Below, piece by piece: positions 14,993-24,669 of a stretch of 64,000 bases of DNA. Below the pieces are notes generated by a model. It was not told the DNA's origin, ran no database searches, and saw nothing but the letters and a program-made list of their open reading frames with translations. Source of the stretch: Faecalibacterium langellae (GTDB taxonomy: Bacteria > Bacillota > Clostridia > Oscillospirales > Ruminococcaceae); contig NZ_NMTR01000021.1 of assembly GCF_002549775.1 (NCBI RefSeq), forward strand, positions 62,001-126,000, in the 5' to 3' direction. The stretch's first letter is position 1. The number at the start of each line of letters is the position of its first letter. A program made the position numbers and the translations under genes.

Positions 14993-16719
14993 TCAACAAA
15001 AAACTGCTTTCCTTTGACCGCGGTGCCCTGCGCTATGTAGGGCTGAACGTGCTGTTCCAGTGGCTGGGCATGCTGTGCAACGTGGTGTTCGTCACGGCTG
15101 TTGCCCGGCTGATCGGCGCAGCCTTTGCGGGCAGCCTGACCAGCGCTCTGCTGTGGCAGCAGCTGGTGCTCTGCCTAGGCACGGTGCCGCTGCGCTTCGG
15201 CTTTACCATGCTGGCCTCCGGCATGAGCGACAAGGCCTCGAAGGACGTCAAGCGAACCCTGCGCAGCAATATTTACGCCAAACTCACCCGTCTGGGCTCC
15301 AACTACACCGAGACGGTGGCCACCAGCGAGGTGGTCATGCTGGCCAGCGAGGGCGTGGAACAGATCGACACCTACTTTGCAAAGTACCTGCCCCAGCTGT
15401 TTTACAGCCTGCTGGCCCCGGTCACCCTGTTCGTGCTGCTGGTGGGCGTGCACGCGCGGTCGGCCATCATCCTGCTGTGCTGCGTGCCGCTGATCCCCAT
15501 GTCCATCGTGGCGGTGCAGAAGTTCGCCAAAAAGCTGCTGAACAAATACTGGGGCGAGTACACCACCCTGGGCGACAGCTTCCTCGAGAACATTCAGGGC
15601 CTGACCACCCTGAAGATCTATCAGGCCGACGGCTGGAAGCACGAGCAGATGAACGCCCAGGCCGAGCGCTTCCGCAAGATCACCATGAAGGTGCTGACCA
15701 TGCAGCTGAACTCGGTGACCCTGATGGACCTGATGGCCTACGGCGGTGCGGGCCTTGGCATCATCAGTGCAGTGTCGGCCTTTGCAAAAGGCCAGCTCAG
15801 TTTGACGGCTACCCTGACCATCGTGCTGCTGGCGGCAGATTTCTTTTTGCCGCTGCGGCTGCTGGGCAGCTACTTCCACATTGCCATGAACGGCGCGGCC
15901 TCGGCCGAGAAAATTTTCAAGCTGCTGGCGGCCGACGAACCCGCCGACGGCGATCGCGTGCCCGGCGAGGACACCGCCCTGCGGCTGGAGCACGTTACCT
16001 TCGGTTACGAAAAAGACCGCACCATCCTGCACGAGGTGTCCCTCACCATCCCGCAGGGCAGCTTCGTCTCGCTGGTGGGCGAGTCTGGCTGCGGCAAGAG
16101 CACCATTGCGGCCCTGCTGGCGGGCAGCCGCACCGGCTACACCGGCAGCGTGACCCTGGGCGGCGTGCCGGTAGGGGAGCTGCAGCAGGAGCAGCGCCTG
16201 CACACCCTGACTGTGGTGCCTCACAATGCCACCATCTTCAAGGGCACCGTGGAAGAAAACCTGCGCATGGCAAAGCCCGATGCCGCCGAGAGCGAGCTCT
16301 GGGCCGCGCTGGAGCAGGTGAACCTGGCGGACTTCTGCCGCAGCCAGAACGGCCTGCAGACGGCCCTGCACGAGGGCGGCTCGAATCTATCCGGCGGCCA
16401 GCGCCAGCGCCTTGCCATGGCAAGAGCGCTGCTGCACGATACGCCCATCTATCTGTTCGATGAAGCTACCTCCAACGTGGACGCCGAGAGCGAGAACGAC
16501 ATCATGACCGCCATCCACAGTCTGGCGGGCAAAAAGACAGTCATCCTCATCTCGCATCGTCTGGCCAATGTGGTGGACAGCGATTGCATCTATGTGCTGG
16601 ACAAGGGCCGCATCGTGGAGCAGGGCAAACACGCCGACCTGCTGGCGGCACAGGGCGCGTACAGCCGCTTGTACACTGCTCAGAAACAGCTGGAAACACT
16701 GGGAAAGGAGGATGCCTGA
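14989..16719 (+). CDS. CydD-like ABC exporter, fused permease and ATPase
   Basis: 576 residues from GTG 14989, overlapping the repressor stop. Residues 1-310 are a six-helix type IV exporter domain; the rest is the ATPase with Walker A GESGCGKST (about 364), signature LSGGQRQRLAMARAL (about 466) and Walker B IYLFDEATSN. The membrane part, with FLPLRLLGSYFHIAMNGAA, resembles CydD, half of the CydDC exporter of thiols and reductants needed for cytochrome bd. No cytochrome genes are near, so the substrate here may differ. Co-transcription with a metal repressor suggests a link to iron, heme or redox balance. Confidence 0.85.
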   Translation: MINKKLLSFDRGALRYVGLNVLFQWLGMLCNVVFVTAVARLIGAAFAGSLTSALLWQQLVLCLGTVPLRFGFTMLASGMSDKASKDVKRTLRSNIYAKLTRLGSNYTETVATSEVVMLASEGVEQIDTYFAKYLPQLFYSLLAPVTLFVLLVGVHARSAIILLCCVPLIPMSIVAVQKFAKKLLNKYWGEYTTLGDSFLENIQGLTTLKIYQADGWKHEQMNAQAERFRKITMKVLTMQLNSVTLMDLMAYGGAGLGIISAVSAFAKGQLSLTATLTIVLLAADFFLPLRLLGSYFHIAMNGAASAEKIFKLLAADEPADGDRVPGEDTALRLEHVTFGYEKDRTILHEVSLTIPQGSFVSLVGESGCGKSTIAALLAGSRTGYTGSVTLGGVPVGELQQEQRLHTLTVVPHNATIFKGTVEENLRMAKPDAAESELWAALEQVNLADFCRSQNGLQTALHEGGSNLSGGQRQRLAMARALLHDTPIYLFDEATSNVDAESENDIMTAIHSLAGKKTVILISHRLANVVDSDCIYVLDKGRIVEQGKHADLLAAQGAYSRLYTAQKQLETLGKEDA

Positions 16720-16720
16720 T

Positions 16721-18394
16721 ATGAACAAGAACACAAATCACCGCAGCCCCTTTGCCATTGTGGGCCGGCTCATCGTGCTGGTCAAGCCCATGCTGCCCAT
16801 CATGCTGGCGGCCATCGTCATGGGTGTGGCGGGCCACTTCTGCGCCACCTTCATCACCATCTTCGGCGGCTTTGGCATCCTGCGTGCGCTGGGCCTTGCC
16901 AGCCCGGTGGGCACCGTGGGCGCGGCCTTTGCCTGCATTCTGGTGTTTGCCCTGCTGCGCGGCGTGCTGCGCTATGCCGAGCAGGCGTCCAACCACTATA
17001 TCGCCTTCAAGCTGCTGGCCCTCATCCGGGATAAGGTCTTTGGTGCTTTGCGCCGCCTGACCCCGGCAAAGCTGGAGGGCCGTGACCGCGGCGACCTCAT
17101 CTCCCTCATCACGGCCGACATCGAGGCGCTGGAGGTGTTCTACGCCCACACCATCTCGCCCATCTGCATCGCCATCCTCTGCGTCATCGGCATGACGGGC
17201 TTTGTGGGCAGCTACCACATCCTGCCCGCGCTGGTGCTGCTGGCAGGCTACCTGCTGGTGGGCGTGGCTCTGCCTGTTTGGAGCGCCAAGCGCGGCGACC
17301 GGGTGGCCCGGGAGTACCGTCAGGCCCTGGCCGACACCAACAGCTATGTGCTGGAAAGTCTTCGCGGCCTGCGGGACACCCTGCAGTACCAGGATACGGC
17401 GTCCCGCGCCGAGGGCATCGACGCCCACAGCGAGACGCTGGGCGAAAAGCAGAAGGCCCTCAAGTACCGCGAAGGCCTCACGGCGGCCATCGCCAATACC
17501 CTCATCCTGTTCACCGTCATTGCGGTGCTGGGCGTGAGCCTGCGCCTGTATCAGAACGGCCAGCTGGGCGTGGAGGGTGTGCTGGTGTGCACCCTGTCGG
17601 CCCTGAGCTCCTTCGGCCCGGTGGTGGCGCTGGCGAACCTCGGTGCCAGCCTGACCCAGGTGTTCGCCAGCGCAGACCGCGTGCTGGACCTGCTGGACGA
17701 GGAGCCCGTCACCGCCGACGTGATCGACGGCACCGACACGGCCTTTGCCGGGGCCGAGGCACAGAACGTCAGCTTTGCTTACGCCGACGAGGAAGTGCTG
17801 CATGATTTGAGCCTGACCATCCCGGAAAAGAAGATCGTGGGCATCACGGGACGCTCCGGCAGCGGCAAGTCCACCTTCCTGCGGCTGCTGATGCGGTTCT
17901 GGGACGTTTCCAGCGGCAGCATCCGCTTTGGCGGGGAAGATATCCGCCGCGTGAATACCGCTGCTCTGCGGGCCCAGGAGAGCCTTGTGACGCAGGAGAC
18001 GGAACTGTTCGACGATACCATCGAGAACAACATCCGCATCGCCAAGCGCGACGCCACCCACGAGGAAGTGGAAGCCGCCTGCAAAAAGGCGGCACTGGAT
18101 GGCTTTATCCGCAGCCTGCCCAAAGGGTATGACACCCCGGTGGGAGAGCTGGGCGGAGCCCTTTCCGGCGGTGAGCGCCAGCGCATCGGCGTGGCGCGGG
18201 CTTTTCTGCACGATGCACCCTTCCTGCTGCTGGACGAGCCCACCTCGAACCTCGACAGTCTGAACGAGGGCGTGATCCTCAAGGCCGTCCGGGCTGAGTG
18301 CAGGGACAAAACGGTGCTGCTGGTGTCGCACCGCAAGTCCACCATGGCGGCAGCCGACGTGAGCTTCTCGGTGGAGAGCGGACGCCTGAGTTGA
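16721..18394 (+). CDS. CydC-like ABC exporter, fused permease and ATPase
   Basis: 557 residues from ATG 16721; AAGGAGG at 16705-16711 has correct spacing for it, whereas the ATG at 16712 would sit directly on the ribosome site. The membrane domain covers about residues 10-320 and the ATPase the remainder, with GRSGSGKST (about 377), LSGGERQRIGVARAF (about 480) and LLLDEPTSNLDS. It starts one base after the upstream gene ends, so the two should form a heterodimer as CydDC does. A strong terminator follows and ends the operon. Confidence 0.85.
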   Translation: MNKNTNHRSPFAIVGRLIVLVKPMLPIMLAAIVMGVAGHFCATFITIFGGFGILRALGLASPVGTVGAAFACILVFALLRGVLRYAEQASNHYIAFKLLALIRDKVFGALRRLTPAKLEGRDRGDLISLITADIEALEVFYAHTISPICIAILCVIGMTGFVGSYHILPALVLLAGYLLVGVALPVWSAKRGDRVAREYRQALADTNSYVLESLRGLRDTLQYQDTASRAEGIDAHSETLGEKQKALKYREGLTAAIANTLILFTVIAVLGVSLRLYQNGQLGVEGVLVCTLSALSSFGPVVALANLGASLTQVFASADRVLDLLDEEPVTADVIDGTDTAFAGAEAQNVSFAYADEEVLHDLSLTIPEKKIVGITGRSGSGKSTFLRLLMRFWDVSSGSIRFGGEDIRRVNTAALRAQESLVTQETELFDDTIENNIRIAKRDATHEEVEAACKKAALDGFIRSLPKGYDTPVGELGGALSGGERQRIGVARAFLHDAPFLLLDEPTSNLDSLNEGVILKAVRAECRDKTVLLVSHRKSTMAAADVSFSVESGRLS

Positions 18395-18402
18395 TGCAGA
18401 GT

Positions 18403-18446
18403 TAAAAAATAACGCCTGTCCCGGCTGGGACAGGCGTTATTTTTAT
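18403..18446. terminator. Bidirectional terminator
   Basis: AACGCCTGTCCC (18411-18422) and GGGACAGGCGTT (18427-18438) form a perfect 12-bp stem with loop GGCT, with T-rich tails on both strands. It serves the exporter genes and the convergent hydrolase gene. Confidence 0.92.
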
Positions 18447-18448
18447 TC

Positions 18449-19489
18449 TTACTTGAGTGCGCTCAGGATCTGGTTTGCGATGTACCGATGCCCCCGGACG
18501 GTGGGGTGGGCATCGCTGGAAGTCTGCGTGAAGGTCACGGGGACGTAGGTCACGCCCTCCTGCTGCGCGGCAAGCTCTTTGGCAAAGCGGTTCAGGTCGC
18601 AGAAATAGCGGTTCCATGCGGGCAGCAGGGGCACCGGGTCGTACCAGCCAACCAGCAGGATGGTCGCGTCCGGGTTCAGCTTGCGGATCTCCTGCAGGAT
18701 CAGGGGCAGGTTCGTGGTCACCTGCGTGTAGGCATCGCGGCAGATGACGTCCATGCCGTGGAACAGCAGGCGGTTGGTGTCCCGGGTCTCCTCCGGGGTC
18801 AGGCGCAGCTGGCGCAAGGCGTTGGTCATGGCCTGAAGGTTTTCAAGGCTGAAGTTCCGCAAATCGCCGCTAACCGTCAGTTCAACCAGCTTCTCGCTCT
18901 TCCAGTGGGTCGCCTCGCCCAGCCCCATGACGCAGGGCACCGTTGCATCGTTGGAGCCGATCTGGATGGAGATGATGTCGGCTTTGCGCAGATAGTCCTG
19001 AAACTGGGGGTAGGTGTAGGTGCTGCCGGTGGCCTGATTCGGCTGGGACATCCCGCTGTTCTGCACCATGTCCAGAAGGTCGGCGCTCATCAGACCCGGC
19101 AGACCCAGATCAATGGCGTGCTGCCGGTCGAGCCCAAGGCCCTGAGCCACCAGCGCGGTGTAGCTCTGGGCGGGGTAGCCCTCAAAGTTGGCCGAATAGT
19201 CCAGCCCGGACTCGGTCTGGGTGCAGAGGACCCCCGGCAGCCCCACACCGGCCGCGATGCTGTCGCCCAGCGCCACGTAGGTGAGCTGCGGCTCCGGTTC
19301 GCCGTCTGTCTGTGCATCGGCGGGCAGGGCGGTCTCCTGCTCGGCAGGCGCTGCGGTCTGCTCTTGCTGCACCTCTGCCGCTTCGGAAGCAGGCAGCTCC
19401 GTCTGTTCGTCGGCAGCAAATGCAGGCATGGCCAGCAGCACAAGCGCTGCTGCTGCGGCCAGAAAGCTGGCAAATTTTTTGTTTTTCAT
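18449..19489 (-). CDS. Secreted SGNH/GDSL hydrolase
   Basis: 346 residues from ATG 19489, preceded by AAGAAGGAA; the longer in-frame start lacks support. Residues 1-26 are a signal peptide (MKNKKFASFLAAAAALVLL...AFA), followed by a Pro/Glu/Ala-rich linker to about residue 70. The catalytic domain opens with TYVALGDSIAAGVGL, the GDS block holding the nucleophile Ser, continues with ISIQIGSNDATV (block III Asn) and ends with SDAHPTVRGHRYIA, the Asp-x-x-His block. Such enzymes cleave esters or acetyl groups on sugars or lipids outside the cell. The gene is alone between a terminator and its own promoter. Confidence 0.88.
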   Translation of the reverse strand: MKNKKFASFLAAAAALVLLAMPAFAADEQTELPASEAAEVQQEQTAAPAEQETALPADAQTDGEPEPQLTYVALGDSIAAGVGLPGVLCTQTESGLDYSANFEGYPAQSYTALVAQGLGLDRQHAIDLGLPGLMSADLLDMVQNSGMSQPNQATGSTYTYPQFQDYLRKADIISIQIGSNDATVPCVMGLGEATHWKSEKLVELTVSGDLRNFSLENLQAMTNALRQLRLTPEETRDTNRLLFHGMDVICRDAYTQVTTNLPLILQEIRKLNPDATILLVGWYDPVPLLPAWNRYFCDLNRFAKELAAQQEGVTYVPVTFTQTSSDAHPTVRGHRYIANQILSALK

Positions 19490-19543
19490 TGTGATTCCTT
19501 CTTTCCGGGGTGCCTGCACAGGGGGAGCGCAGGCTTTGCTTCT

Positions 19544-19572
19544 ATGATAAAATGGAAAGCAAAAATTGTCAA
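19544..19572 (-). promoter_or_regulatory. Promoter of the SGNH hydrolase gene
   Basis: Minus strand: TTGACA (19572-19567), 17-nt spacer, TATCAT (19549-19544). The inverted repeat TTGTCA-AC-TGACAA overlaps the -35 and may be an operator. Confidence 0.75.
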
Positions 19573-19619
19573 CTGACAAAATTCAAAATCCGTGCAGGGC
19601 GCGCTGCACCCGCAAAAAT

Positions 19620-19645
19620 AAAAAAGCTCCCCCAAACGGAGGAGC
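19620..19645 (-). terminator. Terminator of the acyl-CoA ligase gene, built from a repeat remnant
   Basis: On the minus strand GCTCCTCC pairs with GGGGGAGC (wobble included), followed by seven Ts. The plus-strand sequence GCTCCCCC...GGCGCGTTGGCGCCGGAGAGGG (19626-19668) resembles the right half of the CCCTCTCAG-family repeat. Confidence 0.72.
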
Positions 19646-19689
19646 GGGCGCGTTGGCGCCGGAGAGGGGCATGCCCCCCAGATTCAAAT

Positions 19690-21423
19690 TCAGTAATCGC
19701 GGGAGGTGATCTCCTCCTCCAGCTTACGGTAATCCACCTTGCCCACGGGGGTCAGCGGCATCTCGGAGATGAACTTGTAGCCCACGGGCTGCACATACTC
19801 CGGCAGTTCTTCCTTGCACAGCTGGCGCAGTTCGCGCACGATCTGGCGCTTTTTCTTGTCGCCTTCCGGGTCCAGCACCACATAGACGAAGGGCAGGCGG
19901 CCCTGCACATGGTCCTTGTCGGTGCAGCCCACCACCGAGCACTGGTGCACGGCGGGGTGGCGGCTGATGACGTTTTCGATCATGGAGGGGAACACTTTGA
20001 AGCCGTCGTGGCGGATGATCATCCGCTTGATGCGGGCATCCAGATACACAAAGCCGTCCTCGTCCATGTAGCCCAGGTCGCCGGTGTGCACCCAGAGCTG
20101 GCCGTCTGCGTGGCGGCGCAGCACCATGGCGGTCTCGTCGGGCTTGTTGTAGTAGCCCTTCATGGCGGTGGGGGTGCAGATGCAGATCTCGCCGCGCTCG
20201 CCGATGGGCAGCTCGGTCTCGGTGCCGGGCTCAAAAACGGACACCACGGTGTTCAGCATGGGGATGCCCACGCTGCCGGGCTTGGTCACGTTGCCGGCGG
20301 CGATGGTGGCGGCCGAGGAAACTTCGGTCATGCCGTAGCCCTTGGCCAGCGGGTACTCCACGCCGTGCTCCTTGAGGAACTCGTTCACGGTCTGCTCGGC
20401 ACCCAGCGGCAGCGAGTCGCCGCCGGCGGCGTAGTTGCGGATAAAGGAGAGGTCTTTGTTCTTCAGCAGCAGGGAAGCGGCCATCTGCTGGTAGTGGGCG
20501 GGCACGCCGAACATGTGTTCGGGCTTGTGCTTCCAGATCAGGGCACCCAGCTTGTCGGGGTCCAGATTGGGGATGATGATGACATGCAGGCCCATGACCA
20601 GCGGCATGTGCACACCGCAGGCGTAGCCGTAGGCGATGAACGGCGGCATGATGTTCATCAGCTTCTGGCCGCGGTGGAACAGACGGCTCTGGGCGGCAAA
20701 CTCATGAGCCAGTGCGTTGAAATTGTGGTCCGTGAGCATGACGCCCTTGGGCGAACCGGTGGTGCCGCCGGTGTGCACCACCACGCAGGTGTGCTGCGGG
20801 TCGTAGGGTTCGGCGTTCATGCTCTGGTTTTTGCCGGCCGCGATGAAGTCCTTCCAGTGGAGGACGTTGGATTTGTAGCTGTTGCGGTCGGGGTTCGTCA
20901 TCTTGTAGCCGATGGCCAGATGCAGCGGCAGCGAGTCTGCCGGGCTGATGACCAGCACCCGCTCCACGCTGGTGCGCTTGGCGGCCTGGTGGCAGCGCTC
21001 GTAGGTGACGTTCAGGCAGATGAGCAGGCGGGAATCCACCTCCTCGATGTACTCGTGGATGCCCTCGGCGCTGTAGCGCGGGTCCACCAGATTCAGCGAG
21101 GCACCGATCATGTCGGCGGCGTAGAAGGAGTAAATGACCTCCGGGGTCATGACGCTGACCACGGTGATGATATCGCCCTTCTTCACGCCGATGCCGCGGA
21201 AGGCGGCGGCCGTCTTTTTCACGTTGACGATCAGGTCTGCAAAGGTGATCTTGCGGCCATAGTATTCCAGCGCAGTCTCGGGCAGGTGGTTCTTGTTCTG
21301 GCGGCAGACGTACTCAAAGGCCGAACACTCCGGCAGGGGCAGGTCAATGAACTTCTGGTCGTAGTATTTCAGCCAGGGCTTCGCAGTGGACGCATAGAGC
21401 GGTTCACGCTGTTCAGTAGTCAT
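19690..21423 (-). CDS. Acyl-CoA synthetase-like AMP-forming ligase
   Basis: 577 residues from ATG 21423, with GAGGA eight bases upstream; the longer frame from 21687 runs through the promoter. This is an ANL-superfamily enzyme that activates a carboxylic acid as acyl-AMP and usually transfers it to CoA. Visible motifs are VVHTGGTTGSPKG (about 215, phosphate loop), GYGMTEVSSA (about 363), VHTGDLGYMDEDGF, and the C-terminal LTPVGKVDYRKLEEE with the catalytic Lys. The substrate is unknown; medium or long fatty acids are most likely by family. It is a single-gene unit with promoter at 21554-21582. Confidence 0.86.
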   Translation of the reverse strand: MTTEQREPLYASTAKPWLKYYDQKFIDLPLPECSAFEYVCRQNKNHLPETALEYYGRKITFADLIVNVKKTAAAFRGIGVKKGDIITVVSVMTPEVIYSFYAADMIGASLNLVDPRYSAEGIHEYIEEVDSRLLICLNVTYERCHQAAKRTSVERVLVISPADSLPLHLAIGYKMTNPDRNSYKSNVLHWKDFIAAGKNQSMNAEPYDPQHTCVVVHTGGTTGSPKGVMLTDHNFNALAHEFAAQSRLFHRGQKLMNIMPPFIAYGYACGVHMPLVMGLHVIIIPNLDPDKLGALIWKHKPEHMFGVPAHYQQMAASLLLKNKDLSFIRNYAAGGDSLPLGAEQTVNEFLKEHGVEYPLAKGYGMTEVSSAATIAAGNVTKPGSVGIPMLNTVVSVFEPGTETELPIGERGEICICTPTAMKGYYNKPDETAMVLRRHADGQLWVHTGDLGYMDEDGFVYLDARIKRMIIRHDGFKVFPSMIENVISRHPAVHQCSVVGCTDKDHVQGRLPFVYVVLDPEGDKKKRQIVRELRQLCKEELPEYVQPVGYKFISEMPLTPVGKVDYRKLEEEITSRDY

Positions 21424-21553
21424 AGAATCAAGTCCTCTTTTCTTTCTTCTTCTTCTTTTCATTGCTAAAAGCCGACAGCTTTGCAAAGAAGATGAAAGCC
21501 GCCGGTCAGAACACGCTAATAACTCAAAAATTAGAATCAATGATGCAGATTCT

Positions 21554-21582
21554 ATTGTAGTGGAGCTGCCTGAGAATGTCAA
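21554..21582 (-). promoter_or_regulatory. Promoter of the acyl-CoA ligase gene
   Basis: Minus strand: TTGACA (21582-21577), 17-nt spacer, TACAAT (21559-21554). Confidence 0.85.
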
Positions 21583-21647
21583 GAAATAAACTATGAATGT
21601 TGCGTAAAAGAGCCGTAAAACAACGATCCAGCCCGAAATATCGGAGG

Positions 21648-22577
21648 TCAGCGCGGCAGCCACTGCTCGGCTTCGGCCGCGCTGCACAGCACGAAGTGCT
21701 CAGGCCGCAGCTCGCGCCACTGGGGCGCTTCGCGGCTGTAATCGTGCATGGAAGGGTCATAGACCAGCAGTTTTTTCTCCCGTTCCCGGCGGGGGTCCGG
21801 CATGGGGATGGCAGAGAGCAGGCTGCGGGTGTAGGGGTGGATGGCGTGGGCCACCAGTTCTTCGGCCTCGGCCAGCTCCACGATGCGGCCCTTGTGGATG
21901 ACCGCGATGCGGTCCGAGATATAGCGCATCACCGAAAGGTCGTGGGCGATGAACAGGTAGGTGATGCCGCGCTCTTTCTGCAGGCGGCGCAGCAGGTTCA
22001 GCACCTGGGCGCGGATGGACATATCCAGTGCGCTGATGGGCTCATCGGCCACGATGAACTCCGGCTCCACGATGAGGGCCCGGGCGATGCCGATGCGCTG
22101 GCGCTGCCCGCCGGAAAATTCGTGGGGGAAGCAGGAGGCAAACTCCGGCAGCAGGCCCACGTCCAGCAGCGCCTGCCGGACTTTTTCGGCACGCTCGGCG
22201 GCGGAGAGGTCGGGCCGGACGTTCTGCAGGCCTTCGCCCACGATGTAGCTCACCTTGGCGCGCTCGTTCAGCGAGGACTGCGGGTCCTGAAAAATCATCT
22301 GAATTTCCTTGATGATCTGTTTGTCCAGTGTGCGGCTGATCTTGCCGTTGATCTTCTGGCCCTTATACAGGATGTCGCCGCCGGAGGTGGGCAGGATGCG
22401 CAGGATGGCCCGGCCGATGGTGGTTTTGCCGCTGCCGCTCTCGCCCACAAGGCCGAAGGTCTCGCCTTTGTAGATTTTGAATGTGGCGTCCTGCACGGCG
22501 GGGTAGGCTTTTTTGCCGGAGCCGTAGGTCACGTTCAGGTGGTTCACTTCCACCAGAACTTCGCGTTCATTTTCCAT
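21648..22577 (-). CDS. oppF: Oligopeptide ABC transporter ATPase, OppF/DppF type
   Basis: 309 residues. One of the two ATPases of an oligopeptide or dipeptide importer. It has Walker [11 protein letters not shown]-loop region [12 protein letters not shown], signature [14 protein letters not shown] and Walker [13 protein letters not shown]. The C-terminal extension [15 protein letters not shown] is typical of the Opp/Dpp subfamily and usually precedes a Cys-rich iron-sulfur loop; here only one late Cys is seen. It is the last gene of the operon, one base after oppD. Confidence 0.92.
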   Translation of the reverse strand: MENEREVLVEVNHLNVTYGSGKKAYPAVQDATFKIYKGETFGLVGESGSGKTTIGRAILRILPTSGGDILYKGQKINGKISRTLDKQIIKEIQMIFQDPQSSLNERAKVSYIVGEGLQNVRPDLSAAERAEKVRQALLDVGLLPEFASCFPHEFSGGQRQRIGIARALIVEPEFIVADEPISALDMSIRAQVLNLLRRLQKERGITYLFIAHDLSVMRYISDRIAVIHKGRIVELAEAEELVAHAIHPYTRSLLSAIPMPDPRREREKKLLVYDPSMHDYSREAPQWRELRPEHFVLCSAAEAEQWLPR

Positions 22578-22578
22578 C

Positions 22579-23631
22579 TTACAGCCCCTCCTTTTGCAGT
22601 TTTTTCACCGCAGCAGGCGGCTCGATGTGCGGTGCGCGCGGGTCCAGCAGCCAGGTCTTGGCCTTGTGGGTGGGCGACACTTCAAAATAAGGCGGGCGCT
22701 TGACGAAGTCGATCTTCAGCGCCTGCGGGTTGCGGGGCGCAAAGGCATCGCCGCGAATTTCCGCAAACAGGTTTGGCGGGGTGCCCACAATGTTGAACAG
22801 GTCTTCGCCCTTCACGCCCATCTGCGGCATACTGGAAAGCAGCGCCCATGTGTAGGGGTGGCGGGGGTCGTAGTAAATGTCGTCAGCGGTGCCGATCTCC
22901 ACGATGTCGCCCGCGTACATCACGGCCACCCGGTCTGCAATGTTGGCCACAACGCCCAGGTCGTGGGTGATCATGACGATGGTCAGGTCGTACTTGACCC
23001 GCATTTCTTTTAAAAGCTGCAAAATTTGCGCCTGAATGGTCACGTCCAGTGCGGTGGTGGGCTCGTCGCAAATGAGAATTTTCGGGCTGCAGGCCACCGC
23101 AATGGCAATGACCACGCGCTGGCGCATACCGCCGGAGAACTCGTGCGGGTACTGCTTGAACCGCTTTTCCGGGTCCGAGATGCCCACATCCCGCAGGTAT
23201 TCCAGCGTTTTTTCCTTGGCGGCAGCACCCTTCAGGCCCTGATGCAGGGTCACGGCTTCCATGATCTGGTCGCCGATGGTTTTGAGCGGGTTCAGGCTGG
23301 TCATGGGGTCCTGCATGATCATGGCGATCTCGCGGCCCCGCACCCGCAGCCAGTCCTTCTCGGTCTTCAGGTCGGAAAGGCGCAGCGGCTTGCCGTCCGC
23401 CATGCCGTAGTAATCAATGGTGCCGCCGGTAATGGAGCCGTTGGCGTCCAGCAGACCCATAAAGCTTTTGGTAAAAACACTCTTGCCCGAGCCGCTCTCG
23501 CCCACGATGGCAAGCACTTCGCCTTGGTACAAATCAAGGTCGATGCCCCGGATGGCGTGCAGCACTTTTCCACGCAGGTTGAATCGGATGTTGACATCTT
23601 TTGCGGAGAGAATGAGCTGGTCGTGTTCCAT
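22579..23631 (-). CDS. oppD: Oligopeptide ABC transporter ATPase, OppD/DppD type
   Basis: 350 residues, start with GAGGGA upstream. Partner ATPase of the importer, with GESGSGKSV as Walker [13 protein letters not shown] at the Q-loop, signature [15 protein letters not shown], Walker [12 protein letters not shown] and the family extension [16 protein letters not shown]. The C-terminal part [18 protein letters not shown] is usual for OppD. It lies between the permease gene oppC and oppF in an unbroken minus-strand operon. Confidence 0.92.
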   Translation of the reverse strand: MEHDQLILSAKDVNIRFNLRGKVLHAIRGIDLDLYQGEVLAIVGESGSGKSVFTKSFMGLLDANGSITGGTIDYYGMADGKPLRLSDLKTEKDWLRVRGREIAMIMQDPMTSLNPLKTIGDQIMEAVTLHQGLKGAAAKEKTLEYLRDVGISDPEKRFKQYPHEFSGGMRQRVVIAIAVACSPKILICDEPTTALDVTIQAQILQLLKEMRVKYDLTIVMITHDLGVVANIADRVAVMYAGDIVEIGTADDIYYDPRHPYTWALLSSMPQMGVKGEDLFNIVGTPPNLFAEIRGDAFAPRNPQALKIDFVKRPPYFEVSPTHKAKTWLLDPRAPHIEPPAAVKKLQKEGL

Positions 23632-23643
23632 GATATTCCCTCC

Positions 23644-24669
23644 TTACTGCAGATGGTTCTTCGGGTCGGCAGCATCCGAGAAGGCGTTGCCGATCAGATA
23701 GAACGCGATGGTGACAAAGCTCAAGATCAGGGTGGGGTACAGCAGCTGGTAGCGCAGGCCCGCCTGCATCATCACCTTGCGGCCGTCGTTGACCAGGTTG
23801 CCCAGCGAGGGCGTCTCCACCGAAAGGCCCAGGCCGATGTAGGTGATGAACACCTCGTTGCCAATGGCTTCCGGGATGGTGAGGGCCATGCGCAGCATGA
23901 TGACCGACACCAGATACGGCAGCAGGTTGCGGAAAACGATGCGCACCGTGGGCGTGCCGATGCAGCGGGATGCCACGTTATAATCGCGGTCACGGATGAT
24001 GAGAATCTGGTTGCGGATGAAGCGGGCCATCTCGATCCAGCCCTTGATGGACATGCCCAAAATCATGGTCCAGATGCTGGGCGTTGCCACATAGGAGATC
24101 AAAATCAGCACGATGGCGGTGGGGATGTTATCGAAGATGTTGTACAGCTCGGTGAACACGAAGTCCAGCCCGCGCACATAGCCCCACAGCACACCGGCGG
24201 TGATGCCCACCACGGCCTCGATGAGGGCCACGAAGAAGGCGATGGTCAGGCTGGTGCGGGCACCGGCCCAGATGCGGGCCCACAGGTCCTGCCCGATGGA
24301 GTTGGAGCCCCAGACAAAGCCGTCCTGCCCCGGGGCGATGTTGCGGTACTGGATGCCGGTGACGGGGTCCACGGCGCACAGGTTCGGGTCTGCCTGCCCG
24401 GGGAGATAGGGCTGCAGGAAGGCAAAGGCCACCACGGCGGCCAGCGCGATGAGCAGGGCCACGGCGGCCTTGTTTTTCAAAAAGGCGCGGAAGGTGCTGC
24501 CCCAGTAGCTGTAGTTGGAGCTGGCTGTGGCCTCGGCGTCTTCGGAGCGGAACCCGGCGGGGGTGAACAGCTCGTCCTCGGGCAGGTCTTCCCAGCCGGT
24601 GCGGCGCTGTGCGTCATTCAGCTTGTCTTCCAGCTGCTTCGATTTTTCCCGTTTCAGAAAGGAAAGCAT
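23644..24669 (-). CDS. oppC: Oligopeptide ABC transporter permease, OppC type
   Basis: 341 residues. An N-terminal cytoplasmic stretch of about 70 residues is followed by a first membrane helix (AAVALLIALAAVVAFAFL), then a periplasm-facing loop with PVTGIQYRNIAPGQDGFVWG and LGQDLWARIWAGARTSL-like sequence, and five more helices of the binding-protein-dependent permease domain. FRNLLPYLVSVIMLRMALTIPEAI contains the coupling-helix region. The end of oppB and the start of oppC meet at 24669. Confidence 0.92.
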   Translation of the reverse strand: MLSFLKREKSKQLEDKLNDAQRRTGWEDLPEDELFTPAGFRSEDAEATASSNYSYWGSTFRAFLKNKAAVALLIALAAVVAFAFLQPYLPGQADPNLCAVDPVTGIQYRNIAPGQDGFVWGSNSIGQDLWARIWAGARTSLTIAFFVALIEAVVGITAGVLWGYVRGLDFVFTELYNIFDNIPTAIVLILISYVATPSIWTMILGMSIKGWIEMARFIRNQILIIRDRDYNVASRCIGTPTVRIVFRNLLPYLVSVIMLRMALTIPEAIGNEVFITYIGLGLSVETPSLGNLVNDGRKVMMQAGLRYQLLYPTLILSFVTIAFYLIGNAFSDAADPKNHLQ

